Shown: positions 1-10,048, numbered from the stretch's first letter. The stretch is 64,000 nucleotides of DNA from Nocardioides houyundeii (GCF_002865585.1 NZ_CP025581.1:2356001-2420000), one strand, 5' to 3'. Notes: generated from the sequence alone by a model not told the origin. Numbers and translations: made by a program.

Positions 1-3
1 CGT

Positions 4-25
4 CCGCCGACCTTTCGGTCGGTGG
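4..25. terminator. Hairpin at the left edge, probable terminator
   Basis: An inverted repeat with a TTTC loop (arms around CGACC and GGTCG, extended by G-C and G-U pairs) is followed by GTTTGCCGTTGTT. It probably ends a gene lying left of the window. The orientation cannot be fixed from this fragment. Confidence 0.45.
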
Positions 26-207
26 GCGGCGTTTGCCGTTGTTAGCCATTCGGCTGTTACCAAGTTTGCTACACATCTGGGATCAGACGCGGTCCCGACC
101 GGCCGGGCCGAGCATGTGGCAACGACCCGAGGCCGTCGCGGTCTCCTCGCGTCGCCCGCAACTTCGGGCAGGTCGGGTGATCGCTCACCGGGTGACGATG
201 GACCTAG

Positions 208-522
208 GTGCTCACACAGACCGTGACCACCCGCGCCACCGGGAGGGCCCAGATGCCCGCGAACCCCACCCGATCCGGGACAGCACCGAATCCCTTCGAC
301 TCGCGTCGCCACGCGTCTCCGGGCAACTCCCCCGCGTGGGTCGACGCACAAGAGCTGTGGGACATCGACGACGTGGCGCACTACCTAGGTGTCACCAAGC
401 AGACCATCTACTCCTGGCGCACCACCGGCTAGGGGCCCGCCGGTTTCCGCGTCGGCAAGCACCTACGCTGGCGGGCGGCCATGGTCGTCCAGTGGACGCT
501 GTCCCTCGAAGCAACCCAATGA
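208..522 (+). pseudogene. Excisionase-type helix-turn-helix protein, broken by an amber codon
   Basis: The frame encodes a small AlpA/MerR-like DNA-binding protein of the kind that controls excision of integrated elements. The HTH segment reads DVAHYLGVTKQTIYSWRTTG and then meets TAG at 430-432. Reading through the stop gives GPAGFRVGKHLRWR and ends at TGA 520-522, which is the normal wing of this family. A tyrosine or similar residue usually sits at the stop position, so a single substitution probably killed the gene. An ATG at 253 is the likelier real start. The integrase fragment 109 bp downstream supports an excisionase role in a decayed integrative element. Confidence 0.7.
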
Positions 523-630
523 CCCATCGCCGAGCACCGTGGCCGACACAACCACCGGCTCGGCGCCCCCGGGCCGTCATCGCCGACACCCACGCGTCCC
601 TGTACCCGGCGCGGCACACGAGGGGCGACG

Positions 631-816
631 ATGGCCAGCATTAGTACCGGCAAACCGGCCGCCGACGGCACCCCGCGGTACGTCGTCAACTACCGCGACA
701 CCGCCGACCGACAACGACGCAAGACCTTCGCCCGCAAAGCCGAGGCAGTCGCTTTCGCCAACACCGTCGAAGCAGACAAGCTGCACGGCACCTACCTCGA
801 CGTCGACGATGATGGG
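631..816 (+). pseudogene. Phage-type tyrosine integrase, N-terminal fragment
   Basis: The first 60 or so residues (MASISTGKPAADGTPRYVVNYRD and on through the TFARKAEAVAFANTVEADKL helix) look like the arm-type DNA-binding domain of actinophage or ICE integrases. After about residue 60 the similarity stops and the frame runs into unrelated sequence ending near 891. The core-binding and catalytic domains, with the R-H-R-Y tetrad, are absent. It lies just downstream of the broken excisionase, in the usual xis-int order. A deletion seems to have joined the integrase stump to the inverted gene fragment that starts at 838. Confidence 0.65.
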
Positions 817-837
817 CTCGATGGACCTGGCGGAGAC

Positions 838-1241
838 CTACCGCCGCGTCATCTTCTCCAACGTCTCCGCGATCCCGTCCGCCGCAGTTGACGACGAGCT
901 GATCGCGAAGAGGTTGGTGTTGGCCCACACCCGGTCCTGGCGCGTCACCTGCTGCTTCTCGCCCAACTCCAACAGGAACCCGGCCCGGGTGTCCGCCAGG
1001 ATGTTCGCCGCCACCTTGCGGCGACGTCGTCAGCCCCGTCGGGGGCAGCGAGCATCGCCAGGGCCAGGAGCACCCCGTCCGCATCGACCGGGCGCGTCCA
1101 CAGCCAGTCACGCAGTCCGGCCAACCCGGCCAGCCCCCCCCCCGAGATCGACTCGGATTCCATCCAGTCGGGCCATTTCCCGGCTGCCTCAGACAGCAGC
1201 CCGTCCGAGTCTGTATCGAGACCCAGCAGGTCAGGCGACAC
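838..1241 (-). pseudogene. Remnant of an element-encoded hypothetical protein, frameshifted
   Basis: Two overlapping frames read as one decayed protein. The 5' half (from 1241) reads MSPDLLGLDTDSDG through LALAMLAAPDGADDVAA. The 3' half continues in another frame as VAANILADTRAGF through DGIAETLEKMTRR and stops at 838-840. The motif VAANILADTRAG resembles hypothetical proteins found beside replication and integration genes on actinobacterial integrative elements; that identification is from memory and tentative. It is convergent with the truncated integrase, so this is a deletion-scarred element remnant. Confidence 0.45.
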
Positions 1242-1572
1242 CCATCACAAGGTCCTCTCGTCGTGGTGAATCCACGAGAAGGAACCAGCCAGGCATCCCC
1301 TGTCACGTACCCCGTACAAGGAGGAACCCCGGGGAAACACGGTTCCCCAGTGCCCCGTTTCTGCAGTCAGGCCGCGTTCCCCCGAAACCACACGAAAGGG
1401 CGGAGTGAACCCGAAAGGCGCACGCGTCCCACCCCGGGCCACCCATCACCGCGCGTGTGACCCGGCCCACACGTCCCCGATTATGGGCTACCGAACCGTA
1501 GGTTCTGCGCTCTAGCCTGGACCAGGCGTCCATCCGGAGGGGCTGGCGCGTCGAGCCTCGGGAGGGCTGTCT
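1242..1572. other. Intergenic region, 331 bp, no gene seen
   Basis: No credible coding frame is visible. The stretch holds short GGGGAAAC/GTTTCCCC-like partial repeats. A TAGCCT hexamer near 1513 could be the -10 box of the downstream secreted-protein gene. A ribosome-binding site (GGGAGGG) precedes the ATG at 1573. Confidence 0.4.
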
Positions 1573-3266
1573 ATGTCGTCACGCATCCGCGCGCCCTGGG
1601 GGCGGACCACCGTTGGACCCACCGCGCTCATCGTTGTACTGCCGATCCTGGTGGTCTCCAGCCTGCTGACTACCACTGCAGTTGCGCAGGTCGAGGAGCC
1701 GCCGCTGCAATCGGTGAGCGGGACCATCATCGACTCGGACGGCCGACCCCTCGCGGACGCGGAGGTCACCTTCTCCGGCGAGCGAGTGAGCCAGGGCTAC
1801 CACCAGCTGACGACGGACCGGCAGGGCAGGTTCTCCCTTGACCTGCCCGCCGGGACCTACAACGGGACGTTCGCGAAGGGCGGGTACGCCACGAAGTACC
1901 TCCTCCCGGGCGGCCCTCTCGGGCCCGTCGTAGTCGGGTCGGACCCGGTCGCCCTGGACGTGATCCTCCTCCGGCTGGCCGTCCTCGCGGGACGCGTGGA
2001 AGGGCCCGACGGTCCGGTCGCCGGGGCGCAGGTGACGGCGTACCGGAAGTACCCGGACGGGTCATGGGGCTCCGATGCCTCGTCGACGTCAGACCAGGAG
2101 GGCGGCTACCGGATGATCGCCCTCCCCCGGGCACCTATCGTGTGAAGACCACCGCCACCGGGTTCTTGCCGGAGTACCACCCCGACGCTCCCGAGGTGTC
2201 GCTCGCCCGCGACGTCGTCATCACGGAGGACGACAACCGGCTGGACCTCAGCCTGATCCGGGGATCCGTGCGCATCGGTGGGCGGGTCACGTTCCAAGGG
2301 AAGGCTCTGCGCCACGTCCCGATAGTCGTCGAGCGCCTGACTTCGACAGGTGAGCTGGACTATTACGCGACGCTGTTCACCGACCCCGACGGTGCGTGGT
2401 CGGTGCCGACCTGGGCCGGGGAGTACCGCGTGAGCAGTACGTACAGCGGGCCGGCCTCCGCGCCGGTGGACCTGGCACCCCGGGGGCCAAACGGGGAAGG
2501 GGTCACGGTCTCCACCACCGATGTCCTGGGACTCGATAGGAACCTGACGTCCGGCGTCATCCGCGGCCGAGTCACGGGGGCGGGTGAACCGATCCCTGCG
2601 GCTGTGAGGCTCTTCGCCGCCGTCCCGGCGCCAAAGGCTCCCTACACAGAACTTTGCCTCAACGTAGCCTCCGCCCCAGTCGACGCAGACGGCTACTACG
2701 CCGCGGTCGGCCTCACCCCGCGGGGCTACTACGTCGTGGCGGAGCCGGCGGAGGAAACGTCCGGGCTGTATATCCCCGAGGCGTATCCGGACGCACCGGT
2801 CGGCTGCGGGGCACCTTCGGTCGCCGTCGGGGGGGCCGAGGCAGCGCCGATCGATCTCGATCTGGCGCGCGTCCGTTCCAGCCCCCCATCCAGCGAGTCG
2901 CCCAGCTCGTCACCGAGTCCGACCACCTCGCCGAGCGAGTCGCCTTCCCAGTCCCCGAGCCAGTCGCCAAGTCCGAGCCCGTCGGTTTCCCCGAGCGTGT
3001 CACCGGCGCCGGACACGGGTGTGCGGCCGTGGCTGATCGGCGTCCCGAGGGTCGGCGGGGTGCTCGCCGTCCTAACTTGGCCGCGCCCCGGCACCATCGT
3101 GGGTCGGCAGTGGCTGCGCGACGGTACGCCGATCCCCGGCGCCACCGGCCTGCTGTACCGGGTGCGCGCCGTGGACCGCCACACGCACCTCTCGGCGCGG
3201 CTGACCTACTCGCGCGCGGACGGGTCAACTACCACCGTGACTAGGCGCACGCTGCTGGTTCGGTGA
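1573..3266 (+). CDS. Secreted carboxypeptidase-regulatory-like protein (apparent frameshift near 2124)
   Basis: The N-terminus (residues about 15-39) is a signal peptide or anchor. Beta-sandwich modules follow, with the SGTIIDSDGRPLADAEVTF signature of carboxypeptidase regulatory-like domains (first about residues 48-120, then GRVEGPDGPVAGAQVTAYRK and further copies). A Ser/Pro/Thr-rich linker runs from about 2880 to 3010. A C-terminal module reads WLRDGTPIPGATGLLYRV, typical of actinobacterial surface proteins. The frame breaks in a five-C run at 2124-2128. Adding one C joins IALP to PGTYRV and gives about 564 residues. The start at 1573 has GGGAGGG eight bases upstream. It is probably exported and cell-surface or extracellular; the substrate is unknown. 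Confidence 0.7.
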
Positions 3267-3388
3267 GCGAGGGACGCCGCCGTCAGGCTCTGACCTGCAC
3301 AAACGCCCCACGGCCGTCGTGGTCTCTTCGGGGCCAACTTCGGGCGGGTCCACTCCACATCGGGAGGCCCTCACCCCTCCCTCGAACT

Positions 3389-4441
3389 TCACCGACCGGA
3401 GACCGTGCGGGCAGCGCCGCGGGGTGTGAGGGCGAAGATCTCAGCGAGCAGCTCGTGGGAGCGCATGCGATCGGCTGGATCGGCGATGAGGTTCTGGATC
3501 ATCAGCTCGTCTGCACCGCTCTTCTCGACCATCTGCTCCAGGGTCGCGCGGACGTCGTCGGGGCCACCGGCGACGAACCGCGGCCACTGACCGTCGGTGA
3601 TGCTGGTCGGCTCCGCTTGCTGGGTCGGGGTGAGCTCGCGAGCGGCCTCGTCGGCCGAGGGGATCGTGGCCCCGCCGCCCATCCGGCCCAACCGGGCGTA
3701 GAAGCCCTTGGCCGAGCCCGCCAGTCGCTGACCGTCGGCCGCGGTGTCTCCGACGGTGACGTTGACCGCGAGGATCGCGCGCGGCGACTCCAGGCCGAAG
3801 CCCTGTGGGCGGAACGACTCGCGATAGTGGCGCAGGGCCGGGGCAGCCCCGGGCGGGTTGATGAATCCGGCGAACGTGTAACCGATACCGAGCCCGGCCG
3901 CCAGGTTGGAACCGTTGGGGCTCGATCCCAGTAACCACGTCTGCGGGACGTGAGGCACCGTCGGCATGAGGGGCTTCCCGGCGAACGCGTGGTCCTCGGG
4001 GAACGTCCCATACAGCCACGAAAGCGTCTCCAGCACCTGCTGCTGGTGGTCCAGCTGCAGTCGCTTCTGCCGGTCCTGCTGAAGCGCGAGGTCGATCACC
4101 GGGCCGGCTGTGGCACGTCCCATCCCCAGGTCGACGCGGCCCGGGGCCATCGCCTCAAGCTGCTGGAACAGCTCGGCGACCTTGAACGGGCTGTAGTGGT
4201 TCATCAGCACCGCCCCGGAGCCCAACCTGATGCTCGAGGTCTGCACGGCCGCTGCCGCGATCAGCAACTCGGGGTGGTGCGAGGCACCGGAGCGACTCAA
4301 GTGGTGCTCGGCGAACCAGACCCGGTGGAATCCAAGCCGCTCCGCATGGCGAGTGGCCTCCAGCGAGTCAGCCAAGGCGTCGCTCTCGGAGGTACCGGGC
4401 GCGACGGTCCCGAGGTCGACGATCGACAGCTTCAAGGTCAT
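3389..4441 (-). CDS. LLM-class flavin-dependent oxidoreductase, MsnO8-like
   Basis: The protein is a bacterial-luciferase-like (TIM-barrel) monooxygenase that would use reduced FMN or F420 and oxygen; its substrate cannot be told from sequence. Family marks are the LSIVDLG start, GFHRVWFAEHH near residue 40, the LGSGAVLMNHYSPFKVAE block and PGRVDLGMGRA. The longest frame begins at 4510, but the family N-terminus fits ATG at 4441. AAGGAG lies only one base upstream of that ATG, so the exact start is uncertain. It stands alone between two secreted-protein genes. A second member of the family lies at 39836-40846 in this window. Confidence 0.85.
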   Translation of the reverse strand: MTLKLSIVDLGTVAPGTSESDALADSLEATRHAERLGFHRVWFAEHHLSRSGASHHPELLIAAAAVQTSSIRLGSGAVLMNHYSPFKVAELFQQLEAMAPGRVDLGMGRATAGPVIDLALQQDRQKRLQLDHQQQVLETLSWLYGTFPEDHAFAGKPLMPTVPHVPQTWLLGSSPNGSNLAAGLGIGYTFAGFINPPGAAPALRHYRESFRPQGFGLESPRAILAVNVTVGDTAADGQRLAGSAKGFYARLGRMGGGATIPSADEAARELTPTQQAEPTSITDGQWPRFVAGGPDDVRATLEQMVEKSGADELMIQNLIADPADRMRSHELLAEIFALTPRGAARTVSGR

Positions 4442-4771
4442 GCTCCTTGCAGGTGGGTGGTTGACCATGGGGTCGGGACAGCGGCGCTGCTGCGGCGACA
4501 CTACGGACACTCACGGCTCCGACGCCGCTGCTTCGCGTTACCTCCCCGGTCGCCCATCGCACGACCGCGAGGAACCAGATGATTCGTGCCACGACCCATG
4601 CCCTCTAGACCACCCATCCGAGGTTCCGGATTCGGGCACATCGTCCACGCCACCCGGACTATCGTGCTCGCGATCGCCTCCTCCTGATCAGCGCCCGCTC
4701 GCAGCAGCGTCGGCTACGTGGCTGGGTTGGTGCGGCCGCCTCCCTGTCGCTGCGCCCCTGGAGAGTCCTTG
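4442..4771. other. Intergenic region between divergent genes, 330 bp
   Basis: No convincing gene is seen. The region separates the luciferase-like gene (minus) from the large secreted-protein gene (plus) and should hold both promoters. TATCGT at 4670-4675 is a possible -10 box for the rightward gene. Short frames on the minus strand have no family features. Confidence 0.35.
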
Positions 4772-7700
4772 ATGTCTGCTCGACGTGTCATGTCCCGCAA
4801 CGCAACCGTCCGTCGACCGGGCCGTCGGGCACTGGGGGCTGTCGTGATCGGTGCGATGACCCTGGTGACGGCTGGCTTCGTGGGGACGACGGCGCTCGCC
4901 GGACCCGCGACCGCCGCCGTGGGGTCACCCACTCGCGTGTGTGGAGACCTCGCCAACGTCTGCACCGACACGTTCGCGAAGACCGGTGCGCTCCAGCGGT
5001 GGACCGCACCCGCCGGCGTCCGGCAGGTCAAGGTGACGGTGACCGGCGCGCAGGGCGGAACGCCCCCGTCCGGGGCGCCCGGCGGCGCCGGCGCCCGCGT
5101 ACTCGCGACCGTGCCCGTCGTGCCCGGGCAGAGCTACGACGTGCAGGTCGGCGGGACGACCACCAGCCAAGCCGGCGGCTACTTCGGGGGCGGCGCGTCC
5201 CGCGACTGCGAACCCGACAGCGACCGGGCATCCGGCGGCGGTGGGGCATCCCAGTTCGGCACCACCGGCGACGCCTCCGTCGTCATCGCAGGCGGCGGGG
5301 GCGGGGGCGGCGGAAAGGCTTACGGCTCCAACGGCGGTAGCGGCGGCGCAGGCGGTGTAGGCGGTACCACCGGGACGGCCGGCGCCCGCGGCGGCACCGG
5401 GGAAAAGGGCAACGCCGGCGGCTACGGCGGTGACTCCGGTGCGACCGGCGCAGGTGGGGACAGTGCGGGCGGTGGACATGCCGGCGCCAAGGGCACCCCG
5501 GGCACCGGCGGCGCTGGGAGCGACGCTCAGGGGGTATGCGACAACCTGCACCAGGGCAACGGCGGAGGCGGGGGCGGTGGACACCTCGGCGGCGGCGGCG
5601 GCGGTCAGGGCACCCACGGCTTCACCGACTGGATCTTCGTCGCCCAGCGGGGCGGCGGCGGCGGTGGCGGTGGCGGTGGGTCCAGCTTCGCCGGGAGCGC
5701 CACGACCGGTGTCAACGTCGCCGACGGCGTCGGCACCGGCGACGGCAGCGTCTCCGTCTCCTACCAGTTGCCGGTAACCGTACGCAGCGGCGACGTCCTG
5801 GTCGCGGAGTACGGCGCCGACCGCGTCGTCGGCCTTCCCTCAGGCGGCGGAGCAGCCCACGCGGTCGGGACCGGACTCCTCGCCCCGGCCTCGGTCGCGA
5901 TCGACAGCGTTGGCAACGTCTACGTCGCCGACGTGTCCAGCAACCGCGTGACGCGATTCCCGGCCGACGGCAGCGCCCCTGTCACGATCGGCTCCGGACT
6001 GCGCAGCCCGCACGGGGTCGCGGTCGACAGCGCCGACAACGTCTACATCGCAGACACGGGCAACAACCGGATCGTCAAGGTGCTCGCCGGCCGATCCACC
6101 GGGTCCGACCTTTGGCGCTCCGACCTGGCCGCACCCACTGCGGTAGCCGTCGACCTCCTCGGCACGATCTACATCGCCGACACCGACCACGACCGGATCG
6201 TCAAGCTGCCCGCGGGCAGTGGACCTCTCAAGACGGTCGGTTCCGGCTTCCGGGGCCCGCTCGGCGTCGCCACGAACGCCGTGGGCGACGTGCTGGTGGC
6301 CGACACCGACAACGACCGGGTGGTCCTGCTCCCCGTCGGCGGGACGCCGAGTCCGGTCGGCAGCGGGCTGTCCCGCCCCAGTTCCGCGGCGTTCGACGCC
6401 GCGGGCAACGTGCTCGTCGCTGACACCGGCAACGGCCGGGTCCTGCGTGTCCCCGCGGGCGGCGGATCGCCGACCACCGTGCGCTCCGGGATGGCCATGC
6501 CCGTCGCCGTCGTGACGTTCGCCCCGTCGCCGAGGTTCACCGCGTCGACCCCGCCGAGGAGTGCGTCGGTCGGTTCGCGCTACTCCTACACGTTCGCCGC
6601 CACGGTGCCGGCCGGGCAGCCCGCGGCCCGGTTCCGCGTGGTCATCGGCACGCTCCCGGCCGGTCTCTCCCTCGACCCGGCGAGCGGGGTGCTCTCGGGC
6701 GTCCCGACCCGGGACGGGTCCGTCTCGACGTTCGTGGTTGCGGCCGTCAACGGCCTCACCGGTTCGCTGTCCGCCTACGCCACGGTGGCTGTCGGGTCCC
6801 CGGCCGCCGACCACCTCGTCGTGGGGCCGCCACGCGGCACGATCCGCGCGGGCCAGTCCCAGACATTCGCCGCGCTGCTCGCCGATGCCTCGGGCACCCA
6901 ACAGTATGTGGTGACCGACAAGGCGACCTTCACCATCGCCGGGGGTGGCACGTGCAGCGGTGCGGTCTGCACCTCGACGCAGCCCGGGGAGCACGAGGTC
7001 ACCGCCACCTACACCGACCCGGGCTCCGGCACCTTCTCCGCCACCGCAGTCCTCTCGGTGGCACCCAAGGCGTTTGCCGTGACCGCGACGGACCCGCTGG
7101 GCACCGGCCGTGCTCCGAACGCCGTCGCGGTGGACCACAGGGCGGGCACGACCGCCGTGGTGGAGAGCGGCACCGGGACCCTGGCTCTCCTCGACGCGGC
7201 CGGGGACGTCACCCGCGTCGCGGTCGGGACCGACCCGACCGCCGTCGCGGTCGATACCTCCTCCCGACGCGCCTTCGTCGCCGTCCGGAGCACCTCGCAG
7301 CTCGTGGTGGTCGACATGGCGCACGGCCGCGTCACCGACTCGGTGGACCTGCCGACCGGCGCGCTGCCGGTCGGGCTCGCGTTCGACCCCACGACCAATC
7401 GGGTCTACGTCGCCGACGCCGGCAACGGAGCCGTAGCGGTGGTCGACGCGGCGACCATGACGTCGACCGGGAGCGTGGAGGTCGGCGCCACCCCGAGCGC
7501 GATCGCGCTCGACGCCTCCACTCACACCGCGTACGTGACGCGGACCGTGGACGACAGCGTGACCGTCGTCGACACCACGACCCTCACTGTGGGCCGGACG
7601 GCAGGCATACGGCGTGGCCTGTTGGCCGCCGCGCTTGACCCGACGACACATGCGGTCTCCGTGACCAGCCGCGACGACGACATCGTGACCGTGCTGCGGG

Positions 7701-10048
7701 GCTCCGACCTCGGCGAGCTCGACACGATCCGCGTCGGCGACGCCCCCAGCGGGATCGCGATCGACCCTTCCACCCACACGGCCTACGTGACAAACCGCGG
7801 GGACGACACCGTGAGCGTCATCGACTCCTCCACCGGCGACGTCGTCGCCACGGTGCCCGTCGGGACGCAGCCCGTGGCCGTCGCGGTCGATCCCGTCACC
7901 CACACCGCCTTCGTGACGAACCAGGGCTCCGACTCGGTCTCGGAGATCGGCTACGGGAGTCCCGCCTCGGCGATCGGCGGCCCCTCGTCGGTGCCGGTGG
8001 TGTCCGGGGTGTCGCCCGCGGTGGGTCGCACCACGGGTGGCGAATCGGTGGTGATAACCGGGACCGGCTTCGCCGACGTCACCGACGTGGTCTTCGGTGC
8101 CACCTCCGCGACGACGTACACCGTGGACTCCCCCACCCAGATCACCGCGATCACCCCGGCCCGCAGACCCAGTGACGTCGCAGTCACGGTGACCACCCCG
8201 GACGGGACCAGCTCGGTGGTGACCGCCGGGACGTACACCTACCAGCTCGACACCGATTCCGACGGCATCGAAGACGCCCACGACAACTGCCCCACCACCC
8301 CCAACCCCGGCCAAGCAGACACCGACGGCGACGGCATCGGCAACGCCTGCGACACCAACAACAACGACGGACCCACCGGCGACCTCGACGGCGACGGCAT
8401 CCCCAACAACACCGACACCGACCACACCGACGGACCCACCGCAGACCTCGACTCCGACGGCACCGACAACGCCCACGACAACTGCCCCACCACCCCCAAC
8501 CCCGGCCAGACAGACACCGACGGCGACGGCATCGGCAACGCCTGCGACACCAACAACAACGACGGACCCACCGGCGACCTCGACGGCGACGGCATCCCCA
8601 ACAACACCGACACCGACCACACCGACGGACCCACCGCAGACCTCGACTCCGACGGCACCGACAACGCCCACGACAACTGCCCCACCACCCCCAACCCCGG
8701 CCAGACAGACACCGACGGCGACGGCATCGGCAACGCCTGCGACACCAACAACAACGACGGACCCACCGGCGACCTCGACGGCGACGGCATCCCCAACAAC
8801 ACCGACACCGACCACACCGACGGACCCACCGCAGACCTCGACTCCGACGGCACCGACAACGCCCACGACAACTGCCCCACCACCCCCAACCCCGGCCAGA
8901 CAGACACCGACGGCGACGGCATCGGCAACGCCTGCGACACCAACAACAACGACGGACCCACCGGCGACCTCGACGGCGACGGCATCCCCAACAACACCGA
9001 CACCGACCACACCGACGGACCCACCGCAGACCTCGACTCCGACGGCACCGACAACGCCCACGACAACTGCCCCACCACCCCCAACCCCGGCCAAGCAGAC
9101 ACCGACGGCGACGGCATCGGCAACGCCTGCGACACCAACAACAACGACGGACCCACCGGCGACCTCGACGGCGACGGCATCCCCAACAACACCGACACCG
9201 ACCACACCGACGGACCCACCGCAGACCTCGACTCCGACGGCACCGACAACGCCCACGACAACTGCCCCACCACCCCCAACCCCGGCCAGACAGACACCGA
9301 CGGCGACGGCATCGGCAACGCCTGCGACACCAACAACAACGACGGACCCACCGGCGACCTCGACGGCGACGGCATCCCCAACAACACCGACACCGACCAC
9401 ACCGACGGACCCACCGCAGACCTCGACTCCGACGGCACCGACAACGCCCACGACAACTGCCCCACCACCCCCAACCCCGGCCAGACAGACACCGACGGCG
9501 ACGGCATCGGCAACGCCTGCGACACCAACAACAACGACGGACCCACCGGCGACCTCGACGGCGACGGCATCCCCAACAACACCGACACCGACCACACCGA
9601 CGGACCCACCGCAGACCTCGACTCCGACGGCACCGACAACGCCCACGACAACTGCCCCACCACCCCCAACCCCGGCCAGACAGACACCGACGGCGACGGC
9701 ATCGGCGACGCCTGCGAGGCCACCCACGCCCGGTCAATCAAGCTGAGGGCCACGCACGTCAAGGTCGCACGCACCACGAAGCTCAAGCTCGCCGGCAGAC
9801 TCGGCGTCGCCGACACCACCACCGGATGCGTCGGCGGCCGCAAGGTCGTCCTCACCCGCTACAACACCAAGACCCGTAACTGGAAGCGGGTCGCCACAGC
9901 GGTCACCAACACCAAGGGCAACTACTCGATACGGGTCACCCACCGTCCAGGCACTTACCGTGCCCGGGTCGTGCGGGACCAGGTGTCGCACGGCGGGTTC
10001 ACCAGCTCGTGCCTGGCGGCCTCCAAGACCATCAAGCACCGCCACTGA
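4772..10048 (+). CDS. Giant secreted multidomain protein with NHL, YVTN, IPT and thrombospondin-3-type repeats
   Basis: About 1758 residues. The order is: signal peptide (1-42, ending near AGPATAA); Gly-rich low-complexity block (about 130-315); NHL-type beta-propeller (about 340-580, repeats with VAVDSADNVYIADTGNNRI); putative Ig domain with LPAGLSLDPASGVLSG (about 590-680); YVTN-type propeller (about 775-1060, repeats with SGIAIDPSTHTAYVTN); IPT/TIG domain with VTGTGF-like core (about 1070-1155); calcium-binding DTDGDGIGNACD repeats (about 1165-1650); and a basic C-terminal domain of about 110 residues with two cysteines. ATG 4772 is chosen over the upstream frame start because GGAGAG lies six bases before it and the signal peptide begins there. 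It is probably an extracellular adhesin or matrix protein; no sortase signal or anchor is visible. Confidence 0.8.
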   Translation: MSARRVMSRNATVRRPGRRALGAVVIGAMTLVTAGFVGTTALAGPATAAVGSPTRVCGDLANVCTDTFAKTGALQRWTAPAGVRQVKVTVTGAQGGTPPSGAPGGAGARVLATVPVVPGQSYDVQVGGTTTSQAGGYFGGGASRDCEPDSDRASGGGGASQFGTTGDASVVIAGGGGGGGGKAYGSNGGSGGAGGVGGTTGTAGARGGTGEKGNAGGYGGDSGATGAGGDSAGGGHAGAKGTPGTGGAGSDAQGVCDNLHQGNGGGGGGGHLGGGGGGQGTHGFTDWIFVAQRGGGGGGGGGGSSFAGSATTGVNVADGVGTGDGSVSVSYQLPVTVRSGDVLVAEYGADRVVGLPSGGGAAHAVGTGLLAPASVAIDSVGNVYVADVSSNRVTRFPADGSAPVTIGSGLRSPHGVAVDSADNVYIADTGNNRIVKVLAGRSTGSDLWRSDLAAPTAVAVDLLGTIYIADTDHDRIVKLPAGSGPLKTVGSGFRGPLGVATNAVGDVLVADTDNDRVVLLPVGGTPSPVGSGLSRPSSAAFDAAGNVLVADTGNGRVLRVPAGGGSPTTVRSGMAMPVAVVTFAPSPRFTASTPPRSASVGSRYSYTFAATVPAGQPAARFRVVIGTLPAGLSLDPASGVLSGVPTRDGSVSTFVVAAVNGLTGSLSAYATVAVGSPAADHLVVGPPRGTIRAGQSQTFAALLADASGTQQYVVTDKATFTIAGGGTCSGAVCTSTQPGEHEVTATYTDPGSGTFSATAVLSVAPKAFAVTATDPLGTGRAPNAVAVDHRAGTTAVVESGTGTLALLDAAGDVTRVAVGTDPTAVAVDTSSRRAFVAVRSTSQLVVVDMAHGRVTDSVDLPTGALPVGLAFDPTTNRVYVADAGNGAVAVVDAATMTSTGSVEVGATPSAIALDASTHTAYVTRTVDDSVTVVDTTTLTVGRTAGIRRGLLAAALDPTTHAVSVTSRDDDIVTVLRGSDLGELDTIRVGDAPSGIAIDPSTHTAYVTNRGDDTVSVIDSSTGDVVATVPVGTQPVAVAVDPVTHTAFVTNQGSDSVSEIGYGSPASAIGGPSSVPVVSGVSPAVGRTTGGESVVITGTGFADVTDVVFGATSATTYTVDSPTQITAITPARRPSDVAVTVTTPDGTSSVVTAGTYTYQLDTDSDGIEDAHDNCPTTPNPGQADTDGDGIGNACDTNNNDGPTGDLDGDGIPNNTDTDHTDGPTADLDSDGTDNAHDNCPTTPNPGQTDTDGDGIGNACDTNNNDGPTGDLDGDGIPNNTDTDHTDGPTADLDSDGTDNAHDNCPTTPNPGQTDTDGDGIGNACDTNNNDGPTGDLDGDGIPNNTDTDHTDGPTADLDSDGTDNAHDNCPTTPNPGQTDTDGDGIGNACDTNNNDGPTGDLDGDGIPNNTDTDHTDGPTADLDSDGTDNAHDNCPTTPNPGQADTDGDGIGNACDTNNNDGPTGDLDGDGIPNNTDTDHTDGPTADLDSDGTDNAHDNCPTTPNPGQTDTDGDGIGNACDTNNNDGPTGDLDGDGIPNNTDTDHTDGPTADLDSDGTDNAHDNCPTTPNPGQTDTDGDGIGNACDTNNNDGPTGDLDGDGIPNNTDTDHTDGPTADLDSDGTDNAHDNCPTTPNPGQTDTDGDGIGDACEATHARSIKLRATHVKVARTTKLKLAGRLGVADTTTGCVGGRKVVLTRYNTKTRNWKRVATAVTNTKGNYSIRVTHRPGTYRARVVRDQVSHGGFTSSCLAASKTIKHRH
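8282..9715 (+). repeat. 195-bp in-frame tandem repeat, seven full copies plus one partial
   Basis: Copies start at 8282, 8477, 8672, 8867, 9062, 9257, 9452 and 9647. Each encodes 65 residues with three acidic calcium-binding loops (DTDGDGIGNACD, DLDGDGIPNN, DLDSDGTDNAHDN). Copies are almost identical in DNA. Copies 1 and 5 share a linked variant (CAAGCA, encoding Gln-Ala) where the others have CAGACA (Gln-Thr), giving a 780-bp higher-order period. The identity suggests recent expansion or gene conversion. Confidence 0.95.

Noticed and set aside
3263..3934. Plus-strand frame of 223 codons opposite the luciferase-like gene
   Set aside because: It mirrors the minus-strand gene, with no start signal or family match.
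8282..9715. CRISPR-like array
   Set aside because: The repeat unit is 195 bp, there are no variable spacers, and it codes in frame for calcium-binding loops.
5840..9727. A 1295-codon open frame on the minus strand, and two others of over 500 codons, antisense to the giant secreted protein
   Set aside because: They arise because the 195-bp repeat lacks stops in several frames. The products are monotonous (GVVGVGVVGDAV or RRRCRCRR) and the plus frame has clear domains and a signal peptide.
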